Origin: Acidovorax sp. NCPPB 4044
Lineage (GTDB): Bacteria > Pseudomonadota > Gammaproteobacteria > Burkholderiales > Burkholderiaceae_C
Direction of reading: 5' to 3'
Assembly: GCF_028069655.1 (NCBI RefSeq)
Contig: NZ_JAMCOS010000001.1
Location: forward strand, 3,688,001 to 3,752,000
DNA: 64,000 bases
Part shown: positions 8,235 through 15,237 of the stretch, piece after piece
Numbering within the stretch: the stretch's first letter is position 1
Layout: every line of letters begins with the position of its first letter
Program-made: the position numbers and the translations under genes
Notes under the pieces: model-generated
The model's database searches: none
What the model was told of the DNA's origin: nothing
Seen by the model: only the letters and a program-made list of their open reading frames with translations

Positions 8235-9047
8235 TCAGAAGCGGTACACGTAGCCCACGGACGCGCGGGTCACCGATGACCGGTCGACGATCGGGCTGTT
8301 CTTGATCTCGGTCGGCAGGCTCGTCGCGCTCACGTCGAGAAACACCGAGTGGCGGGGCTGGATCTGGTAGTCCACGCGGGCGCCCAGTCCGTAGGTCATC
8401 GCTGCCTTGCCCGTGTACTGGGCGCGGCTCGCCGTGGCCTCATGCGCCTGCACGCCGTAGTAATAGTCCACGTACTTCTTGTCCAGCCACTGGGCCTGCA
8501 CGCGCGGGGTGATGGAGAGCGCGCCGAAGCTGAAACGGCGGTCCACCTGCAACTGCAATTGCTGGCCCTTGCTGTGCCCGGAAGCGTCGCCAAGCCACTC
8601 CAACGACGTGCGGGCGATGGACGTGTTCCAGGACACCGCGCCGCCCGCCCAGAAGCTTTCCTTGCGGTCGTCCATGCCCGCCAGCTGCGGCGAGTCCTTC
8701 GCGTCGTAGCCCGAACCGTCGTACTTCAGGCGCCCGGTGAAGGCAAGGGAACCGTAGCTGCCCTGCAGCGTGCCGAGCTTGAGGTCAGCCATGGGCCCGG
8801 CGATGCGCAGCCAGCGGTTCTCGACGTACAGCAACGGGAGGGCCCGATTCTTGTTGTCCAGCCCAGCGTACGGCTGCTGGAACACGCCCGCGGCAAGCCC
8901 CAGGCCCCACTGGGTGCCTTCGGGCGGAGAGGCCGCCTGCGCCAGCGCGTTGCCGGAAACGGCAGCGGACGCTGCCATCGCCACGGCTGCGCCGAGTGCT
9001 CGCCGAGCGGAGCGGGTGGAGTGGGAAAAGCTGCGGGTATGGGCCAT
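8235..9047 (-). CDS. MipA/OmpV-family outer-membrane protein
   Basis: The 270-residue product starts with a signal peptide (residues about 1-37, ending ALAQA) followed by a barrel-like sequence with alternating hydrophobic residues and a terminal aromatic (SVGYVYRF), a typical outer-membrane targeting signal. Segments such as YAGLDNKNRALPLLYVENRWLR and the closing strand fit the MipA/OmpV family, whose members act as scaffolds for murein synthesis or as porin-like proteins induced by antimicrobials. It follows a two-component pair on the same strand, and a direct repeat suited to such a regulator stands about 50 bases upstream of the start. Confidence 0.85.
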   Translation of the reverse strand: MAHTRSFSHSTRSARRALGAAVAMAASAAVSGNALAQAASPPEGTQWGLGLAAGVFQQPYAGLDNKNRALPLLYVENRWLRIAGPMADLKLGTLQGSYGSLAFTGRLKYDGSGYDAKDSPQLAGMDDRKESFWAGGAVSWNTSIARTSLEWLGDASGHSKGQQLQLQVDRRFSFGALSITPRVQAQWLDKKYVDYYYGVQAHEATASRAQYTGKAAMTYGLGARVDYQIQPRHSVFLDVSATSLPTEIKNSPIVDRSSVTRASVGYVYRF

Positions 9048-9097
9048 GAAGATTGCCGTCTGTGAGTGAGAACAAAGGCGATCTTCAGCGGGACCCT

Positions 9098-9113
9098 CTT
9101 ACTGCGTTCTTAC
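9098..9113 (-). promoter_or_regulatory. direct repeat GTAAG-N6-GTAAG upstream of the mipA-like gene
   Basis: On the minus strand GTAAG occurs twice with an exact 11-base period (plus-strand CTTAC at 9098-9102 and 9109-9113). This is the spacing at which two OmpR/PhoB-type subunits bind in tandem. It sits 51-66 bases upstream of the mipA-like start, where an activator would contact polymerase. The regulator at 6961-7647 is the natural candidate. This is inference from spacing and position. Confidence 0.55.
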
Positions 9114-9238
9114 TCGGGCCAGGTATTTGCAACGCGCTGCTAGCCAGGCGTGCGTTCAGCGCGCGCTCTACGGCGCGCCCCGCCGCGGACGGGTATCCGG
9201 CGCCGCGGTGGGTCTGCCCCACAGGCCAACGCAGGCTT

Positions 9239-9835
9239 CTACGGACGTGGCGGCTTGGCCCGGCCCTCCAGTTCCCAGCGGCTGCCATCCGCCAACCGAA
9301 GCTCCAGACGCGGGACCGCATCCGCACCCGTGGTCAATGCATAGCGCCGGACCTGGGGCAATTGCCGGCCCACGCGCGCCTCCAGGTCCATCAGGCCTTG
9401 CACACTGCACGCCGCCATGGTCTGCATGCGCCCGACCATCCGCATGCCGTCGTTGCCGGCCAATGCGTAGTCCAGGCTGATGAAATTGCACACCCTGGCG
9501 GTCACGTTGCCATGGCGGTAGAACCCCATGCGCATGGCCGGCCCGCCATCCATGCCGGACATCCGCCAGCCGGCCTGCTCGTGCCCTGCGTCGTCGTAGA
9601 CCTTGGACAGGGCCCATTCATGCGCCTCCAGCTGCCTGCGCATTTCGGCCGTTGCCGGGGAGTCTGGTTCGGAAGCGGTGGACCATGGCGGCGGGGGCAC
9701 CGGCCCCGCGGGGCCTTGGGCCGCGGCGGTGTGGGCACACGCCGCTGCCACGAGGGACGCCGCGCACAGGGTGAGGCGTCCGGCACCGCGGAGCGGCCTC
9801 GCCCGGAGGGTCTGTTGTGGTTCTGGTGGGTGCAT
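9239..9835 (-). CDS. META-domain (HslJ-like) secreted protein
   Basis: I chose the ATG at 9835, which places a signal peptide (RLTLCAASLVAAACAHTAAAQG) near the N-terminus; an upstream ATG at 9886 would only add an arginine-rich tail. The 198-residue protein has a Pro-rich linker after the signal and then a META-type domain: WRMSGMDGGPAMRMGFYRHG, a central CNFISLDYALAGNDGMRM and a terminal LELRLADGSRWELEG. META/HslJ proteins are envelope proteins of poorly known function, linked to heat shock or novobiocin resistance in E. coli. A Cys in the signal region (AAACAH) might make it a lipoprotein. Confidence 0.7.
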   Translation of the reverse strand: MHPPEPQQTLRARPLRGAGRLTLCAASLVAAACAHTAAAQGPAGPVPPPPWSTASEPDSPATAEMRRQLEAHEWALSKVYDDAGHEQAGWRMSGMDGGPAMRMGFYRHGNVTARVCNFISLDYALAGNDGMRMVGRMQTMAACSVQGLMDLEARVGRQLPQVRRYALTTGADAVPRLELRLADGSRWELEGRAKPPRP

Positions 9836-9871
9836 GGGCGGGCACCATAGCGCACGGCCGCGCCGCACACG

Positions 9872-9894
9872 AAAAAGCCCGCGCAAGGCGGGCT
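9872..9894 (-). terminator. intrinsic terminator after the small secreted-protein gene
   Basis: On the minus strand AGCCCGC (9894-9888) pairs with GCGGGCT (9882-9876) around a 5-base loop and is followed by a run of five T. It lies 25 bases downstream of the stop of the 9919-10182 gene and separates it from the META-domain gene. Confidence 0.8.
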
Positions 9895-9918
9895 GGGTGC
9901 GATGGGGTGCGAGCGTTC

Positions 9919-10182
9919 TTATTCGGTCGATTTCTTCAGCGATTCCTTCGCCTTTTCCTTCGAGCGCTCCGACTGGTGCTGGTGGTAGTCGGCCTTCACG
10001 TTGTTGACGGCCTTGCCGACCGGCCCGCTCTTCTTCGCGTCGCTCTCTGCGCGCTTCTGGTCGATCTTGTGCTCTGCGGAATCCGCGGCCTCGGAGGCGG
10101 CCTTGCCGACCTGGGCGGTGGCCGTGCCTGCCGAGAGGACGGTGAAAGCGGCGGCTGCGATGGCGACGATGGTTTTGTTCAT
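9919..10182 (-). CDS. small secreted charged protein, 87 aa
   Basis: The ATG at 10182 is preceded by a strong ribosome binding site (GGAGG). Residues 1-24 are a clear signal peptide (MNKTIVAIAAAAFTVLSAGT, cleavage after ATAQ). The mature part is about 63 residues, rich in Lys, Glu, Ala and Ser, and probably a single soluble helix or intrinsically disordered. It has its own terminator, so it is a monocistronic unit. The pattern recalls small periplasmic stress proteins, but no family assignment is safe. Confidence 0.75.
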   Translation of the reverse strand: MNKTIVAIAAAAFTVLSAGTATAQVGKAASEAADSAEHKIDQKRAESDAKKSGPVGKAVNNVKADYHQHQSERSKEKAKESLKKSTE

Positions 10183-10430
10183 GGAGACCTCCAGTGATGA
10201 CGTGGCTGGAGCATCGCCCGCGCAGCGGCCCGGCCGTGTCAGCCTGCAGCCCGTTGCGCTACAGGCTTTTTTCGCACCCAGCGCCCCCTCCCGGGCTGGG
10301 CGCCCCGAGCGCCCACGCCTGGCCGGGCCCCAGTCCCACACGCCGCGGAACCGCCGCTTCCTACAGTGCCCTGCGTCCCCCTTCTTTCTTGCTCTCTTCC
10401 CCCATTCCCTCCCAATCCAAGGATCCACCC

Positions 10431-11465
10431 ATGAGCGACGACGACCGCGGCCAGCCCAACCCCATTCTCAATGCCATCTCCAACGCGGTGGCCGCCGTGC
10501 GGGCGGACGACGACCAGCTGGCGCTGGCGCGCGCCCATGAAGCGCTGGGCCCCAAGGCCATCGAGAAGCTCGAAGTGGCCGAGGCACGCCGCCAGCCCAC
10601 CGCCGCGGACGCGGTCAACCACCTGCTGCGCGAACAGGGCCGCCCCACCGACCCGGCGCTGCTGGTGCCGGGCATCGTGTCCACGCCAATCTCCGTGCAG
10701 GGTGCGGCGGGCTTGCTGCCCGCGACGCTCTACACACCGCAGAACGCCCCGGGCCCGCTGCCGGTGGTGCTGTACTTCCATGGCGGCGGCTGGGTGATCG
10801 CCAACAAGGAGGTGTATGACGGCGGCGCGCGCGGCCTCTCGCGCGAGGCCAACGCCATCGTGGTGTCGGTCGATTACCGCCAGGCCCCGGAACACCGCTT
10901 CCCCGCGGCCTGGGACGATGCGCTCGCCGCCTATGAATGGGTTTGCGACAACGGCGCCACGCTGGGCGGCGACCCGGCCCGGCTCGCGCTGGCGGGCGAG
11001 AGCGCGGGCGGCAACCTCGCCGTGGCCACCGCCATCGCGGCCCGCGATGCCGGCCTGCCCACCGCGCGCCATGTGCTGAGCGTCTACCCCGTGGCGCAGA
11101 CCCGCCTGAACACCGAGTCGTACCTCGAGAACGCCATCGCCAAGCCGCTCAACCGCGCAATGGTCAAGTGGTTCGTGGACCACCTCGTGCGCTCCGAAGA
11201 AGACCTGGCCGATCCGCGCCTGTCCCTCATAGATGCGCAGCTCAAGGGCCTGCCGCCGGTCACGATCATCAACGCCCGCATCGACCCGCTGCGCAGTGAC
11301 GGCGCCAAGCTGGAGGATGCGCTGCGCGATGCGGGCGTGCCGGTGGAACGGCGCGACTACGAAGGCGTGGCGCACGAGTTCTTCGGCGCTGCGGCGGTGC
11401 TGGAGAAGGCCCGCCAGGCCCAGGCCTATGCGGGCGAGCGCCTGCGCACCGCGTTCCGGCTCTGA
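10431..11465 (+). CDS. HSL-family alpha/beta hydrolase (esterase/lipase)
   Basis: I chose the ATG at 10431, after a purine stretch (CCAAGGATCC), because the longer upstream frame is low-complexity. The 344-residue enzyme has the oxyanion motif HGGGW near residue 116, the nucleophile motif GESAGG near 190, and the remaining triad Asp (ARIDPLRSDG) and His (GVAHEFFG). This is the family IV (hormone-sensitive lipase-like) layout for carboxylesterases acting on short or medium acyl esters. About 75 N-terminal residues form the usual cap region. It is transcribed away from the small secreted-protein gene and stands alone. Confidence 0.9.
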   Translation: MSDDDRGQPNPILNAISNAVAAVRADDDQLALARAHEALGPKAIEKLEVAEARRQPTAADAVNHLLREQGRPTDPALLVPGIVSTPISVQGAAGLLPATLYTPQNAPGPLPVVLYFHGGGWVIANKEVYDGGARGLSREANAIVVSVDYRQAPEHRFPAAWDDALAAYEWVCDNGATLGGDPARLALAGESAGGNLAVATAIAARDAGLPTARHVLSVYPVAQTRLNTESYLENAIAKPLNRAMVKWFVDHLVRSEEDLADPRLSLIDAQLKGLPPVTIINARIDPLRSDGAKLEDALRDAGVPVERRDYEGVAHEFFGAAAVLEKARQAQAYAGERLRTAFRL

Positions 11466-11486
11466 GCCGTTCGCGGGGCACGGCGC

Positions 11487-11521
11487 AACGGCCCGGAGCC
11501 CCCACCGCTTCCGGGGCCGTT
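11487..11521 (+). terminator. possible terminator hairpin after the esterase gene
   Basis: AACGGCCC-GGA pairs with TCCGGGGCCGTT with one bulged base, forming a GC-rich stem 22 bases after the esterase stop. The downstream sequence (AAACTTT) has no continuous T run, so termination would be weak or Rho-assisted. Confidence 0.4.
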
Positions 11522-11646
11522 AAACTTTCCCGTCTGGGTGCCCTTCCCGGGCCGGCGACCTTCCCAGGGTCTGCCGGCCGGAAGACGGCAGGTTCCTCGC
11601 GCTGGTCGGGCCGCCGCGCGGCTTTGCCACGACCGATTGCCCGCCC

Positions 11647-12912
11647 ATGGACACCTCTTTCCTCACCCAAACGGTTTCCGCCACGCTGTTCGCCGTGGCG
11701 CTGCTGCACACCTTTTCCGTCAAGCAATTCGAGCGGCTTTCCCACCGCTACCCGCGCCATGCCGGACTCTTCCACCTGCTGGGCGAGGTCGAGGTGGTAT
11801 TCGGCTTCTGGGCCATCGTGCTCATCGCCGCGCTGGCACTGCTGCAGGGCGGCGACCAGGCGCTGGCCTATGCCGAATCGCGCAACTACACCGAGCCGCT
11901 GTTCGTGTTCGTCGTGATGGTGGTGGCCGCGTCGCGCCCCATCCTGGAGACGGTGACCCGCACGGTGGGCGCGGTCGCGCGGCGCGTGCCCGCGGCGCAG
12001 CCGGTGGCGCTCGCCTGGCTGGGCCTGGCGGCCGTGCCGCTGCTGGGTTCGCTGATCACCGAGCCCGCGGCGATGACCCTCGCGGCGCTGCTGCTCGCCC
12101 CCGTGGCCTTCCACCCGCAGATCCCCGAACGCGCGAAATACATCGCGCTCGGCGTGCTGCTGGTGAACGTCTCCATCGGCGGCACGCTCACCGCGTATGC
12201 CGCGCCGCCGGTGCTGATGGTGGCCGCCACCTGGCAGTGGGACAGCGCGTTCATGTTCACGCATTTCGGCTGGAAGGCCGCGCTGGCCGTGGTGTGCAAC
12301 GCGAGCTTCGCCACCTGGATGCTGCGCCCCCACCTGCTGCAGGCCGCGCTGGACGATACCGCGCCGCCCGCCCGCCCGCCCGTGCCGCCGCTGGTGGCGG
12401 CCGTCCACATCGCGCTGCTGGCCGGCGTGGTGGTGGCTGCGCACCACCCGGTGGTCTTCCTGGCGCTGTTCCTGCTGTTCCTGGGCTTCACGCAGGCCTA
12501 TGAAAAGCACCAGAGCCCGCTGATCCTCAAGGAGGCGCTACTGGTGGCGTTTTTCCTGGCGGGCCTGGTGGTGCTGGGGGGCATGCAGCAGTGGTGGCTG
12601 CAGCCCATCGTCTCCGGGCTGCAGCCGCTGGCGCTGTTCTTCGGCGCGCTGGGCCTCACGGCGGTGACCGACAACGCTGCGCTCACGTACCTGGGCTCGC
12701 TCATCGCGGGCATCGGGCCGCAGAGCCAGTACATGCTGGTGGCCGGGGCCGTGGCCGGCGGGGGCCTGACGGTGATCGCCAACGCGCCCAACCCGGCCGG
12801 CGTGGCGCTGCTCAAGCGCGGCTTCGCCGACGAAACCGTGAGCGCGGGCGGGCTGCTGCTGGGTGCGCTGGTGCCCACGGCGGTGGCGGCGGGCGCGTTC
12901 CTCGCTCTCTGA
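11647..12912 (+). CDS. putative Na+/H+ antiporter, multi-pass membrane protein
   Basis: The 421-residue product is very hydrophobic with about 11-12 predicted membrane helices and short polar loops. Segments such as LIAALALLQGGDQ, a helix with GSLITEPAAMTLAALLLAP and VTDNAALTYLGSLIAG near the C-terminus fit the putative Na+/H+ antiporter family (PF07399), within the ion-transporter superfamily. The conserved TEPAA and TDNAA pairs resemble helix breaks that bind cations. It would export sodium in exchange for protons across the inner membrane. Substrate assignment is by family only. The next gene has its own promoter. Confidence 0.75.
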   Translation: MDTSFLTQTVSATLFAVALLHTFSVKQFERLSHRYPRHAGLFHLLGEVEVVFGFWAIVLIAALALLQGGDQALAYAESRNYTEPLFVFVVMVVAASRPILETVTRTVGAVARRVPAAQPVALAWLGLAAVPLLGSLITEPAAMTLAALLLAPVAFHPQIPERAKYIALGVLLVNVSIGGTLTAYAAPPVLMVAATWQWDSAFMFTHFGWKAALAVVCNASFATWMLRPHLLQAALDDTAPPARPPVPPLVAAVHIALLAGVVVAAHHPVVFLALFLLFLGFTQAYEKHQSPLILKEALLVAFFLAGLVVLGGMQQWWLQPIVSGLQPLALFFGALGLTAVTDNAALTYLGSLIAGIGPQSQYMLVAGAVAGGGLTVIANAPNPAGVALLKRGFADETVSAGGLLLGALVPTAVAAGAFLAL

Positions 12913-12945
12913 CTGCATCGCGCCACCGCGGCTTGCGCCCCCGGC

Positions 12946-13006
12946 TTCGCGAGGGCGCACATTTGTTCGCCCACCGCGGCCGCCGCGCACCGGGAGCCTG
13001 CAGACT
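12946..13006 (+). promoter_or_regulatory. hrp-type promoter: perfect PIP box plus -10 motif
   Basis: TTCGC at 12946-12950 and TTCGC at 12966-12970 are separated by exactly 15 bases, a perfect plant-inducible-promoter box (TTCGB-N15-TTCGB). After another 30 bases comes CAGACT at 13001-13006, which fits the hrp -10 consensus YANNNT at the expected distance. The ATG of the next gene follows 24 bases later. In Xanthomonas, Ralstonia and Acidovorax such promoters are bound by the AraC-type activators HrpX/HrpB and drive type III secretion genes and effectors. Confidence 0.88.
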
Positions 13007-13030
13007 GCTTGCCATCGTTGGACATTCTCC

Positions 13031-14554
13031 ATGGCAACTTCTCCCCTCAGCCTGCACGCCAGTGGATCGTCCCGCCAGCGGCACTCCCGTGAAGAGCCGG
13101 CCCCTGCCGGCCAGCCTCCAACTGCCCGGTCGTCGCGCCCGGCGGACGCAACGCTGCTGCGGCCGCGTAACGGCAGCACGGAGTCTTCCGCTTCCGCAGA
13201 TGAAAGCCCTTCGCGCCTGGCACGCCAGCGGCCGATCGTGCGCCGCAATCCAGCGCCGATTCCGCTCGAAGATTTCGATGCGGCCATCGCGCACGGCACG
13301 TCCAGCAGCGGCAGTCCTCCCGCATGGGCGGCCATCGCGCGCGACAACATCCCGGTGGACTACCGCTCGCAGTCGGCATCGCTCGCGGGCCACCGCCAGC
13401 TCGCATCGGGCCCCGCCATCGGCCGCGACAACATCCAGCTGGACTACCGTGCGGCGGCCGGCTCGGAGGCCGCCTGGCAGGATCTCTTCGACCCCGACAC
13501 GCGCCTGCTGCTGGGCCTTGACGGCGGGCTGGCGCAAGAAGAAAGCCATGCCACTTCCCCCTGGACGTCTCCGCTGGGTGGCGACACCTCCCCGCAGCCA
13601 CCGCCGCTGGACCCCACGCAGCCCCCGCCGAAGCGCATCGACCTGCGAAACACCCCCCACGCCACGATCGCGTCCCTGCCGGAGCACGACATCCGGGGGC
13701 TGGCAGCGGCCTGCAGGCTGCTGCCGCAGGGCGCACAGGCCGCAACCGAAGAGGTCGTGCACGCGCTGCGCGAACAACTGAAACGCGTGGACTTCGACGT
13801 CTTCTCGGAATACGACCGGATGCACGTGCTCAACATGCCGCAGGACGCGCTGCTGCGTACCGCCCTGTCGTCATCGGACCGCGACTGGCTGGCAAGGCTT
13901 GCCGAAAAGACGCACATGACCATCCGCCAGGAGCGGATCGAGGTGCCGGGGCGCGACGCGCCGCTGCACCGGATCGGCATCTATTTCGACGGGCTGCCCG
14001 ATGACGCACCGCAGCAGAGCGGTACGACGCTGAAAGGCGGGGTCGGGCGGGTGTACCGCACGGCGTGCGAGGCTGCGGTGATGATCGCCAGGGCCCTCGC
14101 AGACCGGGACGATGTCGAAGTGTCCCCCATCTGCGGCCTCTCGCTGGGCGGCGGCAGCGCGCAGATGTTCGCCGCCACCCTGCAGGCCCACGCACCGCAC
14201 CTGCCGCCGCCCGCGCTGACACTGCTCGATCCCATGCTGCTCAGCCGGGCCCAGATGGCCCATGCGGTCAAGGACGCCCCGCATGCCTACGACTTCAAGC
14301 AGCCACGCGGCATCGCGATCAGCCTGGACTACGCGGCGGCCCCGCGCAAATCCCTCATGGACCGCCTGCACGGGGTAGGCCTTTCCGCCGCCGGACTGGT
14401 GCGGCTTCGACTGGGACTGACCGACCGGGACGGCCTGAACGGCACCCGGCCCAAACCCTACGGGCCGCCGGGAACGGGCTACCACGCCAACCGCCACTAC
14501 TACGACAAGGCGATGCAGCGCTTTCTCGGTCCCGACGCCCCCGCGCAGCGCTGA
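13031..14554 (+). CDS. candidate type III secreted effector with lipase-like motif (507 aa)
   Basis: The ATG at 13031 directly follows the hrp promoter. The first 90 residues are rich in Ser, Pro, Arg and Ala with little predicted structure, as in type III secretion signals. RDNIPVDYR (104-112) is repeated as RDNIQLDYR (132-140), a 28-residue period. The C-terminal half contains GLSLGGGSA with Ser371 in a GxSxG context, followed by LLDPMLLS and a His-rich end (YHANRHYYD), consistent with an alpha/beta-hydrolase that might attack lipids or esters in plant cells. There is no Sec signal or membrane helix. The PIP box, composition and catalytic motif together make an effector the best explanation. 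I cannot match it to a named effector family. Confidence 0.72.
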   Translation: MATSPLSLHASGSSRQRHSREEPAPAGQPPTARSSRPADATLLRPRNGSTESSASADESPSRLARQRPIVRRNPAPIPLEDFDAAIAHGTSSSGSPPAWAAIARDNIPVDYRSQSASLAGHRQLASGPAIGRDNIQLDYRAAAGSEAAWQDLFDPDTRLLLGLDGGLAQEESHATSPWTSPLGGDTSPQPPPLDPTQPPPKRIDLRNTPHATIASLPEHDIRGLAAACRLLPQGAQAATEEVVHALREQLKRVDFDVFSEYDRMHVLNMPQDALLRTALSSSDRDWLARLAEKTHMTIRQERIEVPGRDAPLHRIGIYFDGLPDDAPQQSGTTLKGGVGRVYRTACEAAVMIARALADRDDVEVSPICGLSLGGGSAQMFAATLQAHAPHLPPPALTLLDPMLLSRAQMAHAVKDAPHAYDFKQPRGIAISLDYAAAPRKSLMDRLHGVGLSAAGLVRLRLGLTDRDGLNGTRPKPYGPPGTGYHANRHYYDKAMQRFLGPDAPAQR

Positions 14555-14643
14555 GCCCTTCCTCGCCGGCGCGGATCTTCGCGGGCAGGCCATCCCCTAG
14601 AATCCGCACGCCCGATCCAGGGCGCACGCATCCCAGCACCCCC

Positions 14644-15027
14644 GTGGCCCTCCCCTACGCCTTGCTCCAGCCGACCGCCCGTGCGCTGCGCCGCTGGGTG
14701 CTGGGCTGCTTCGCGTGCGTGCTGCTGGCAGGCGTTCTCTCACCGATGGTGCACCCCCGCGTGATGGAACTGGTGTGCTCCGGCATGGGCGCCATCCAGC
14801 TCTACGTGCACACCGAGGACGGCCCCGTGGAGATGGGCAGCACGGCCATGGATTGCCCGCTGTGCCATCTGCCCGGCGCCCCGCCGCCGCCGGCTGCGGG
14901 CGTCTTCCTGCCGCACCCGCTGCCGCTCGGCCATGCGGTGCAGTCCATCCCGGCGGCGCGCATCGCCGCCGCCACCGCGGGCCCGCTGCCCGCGCGCGGC
15001 CCGCCGGCCCACGGCGCCCGGGCCTGA
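14644..15027 (+). CDS. DUF2946-family protein
   Basis: No ATG fits; I use the GTG at 14644, giving 127 residues beginning MALPYALLQPTARALRRW. A hydrophobic helix (WVLGCFACVLLAGVLSPMV) is followed by a CSGMG motif and then MDCPLCHLPGAPPP, conserved Cys/His positions of DUF2946. Members sit beside TonB receptors and copper genes and may bind metal in the periplasm. It lies 210 bases upstream of a TonB receptor and two genes from a PepSY protein, an arrangement typical of copper or iron-siderophore uptake clusters. Confidence 0.72.
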   Translation: MALPYALLQPTARALRRWVLGCFACVLLAGVLSPMVHPRVMELVCSGMGAIQLYVHTEDGPVEMGSTAMDCPLCHLPGAPPPPAAGVFLPHPLPLGHAVQSIPAARIAAATAGPLPARGPPAHGARA

Positions 15028-15237
15028 GGCGCCGCTCCGGCGCCCGGCAGCCCCCGCTCCCCCTTCCCTCTTTCCCGGTTCTTTCCGTTCGTCCCTCCGG
15101 GGCGCGAACGCCGCATGGGTTCTGCCGCGCGCAGGGTTCCGCACGCCTTCCGTCGCGCGCCTTCCAGGCCGCCACCGGGAGCCGGCGGCCGCGCGCGCGG
15201 GGACGGCGGCGCGCGCGCCGGACCACCGCGCCATGCC

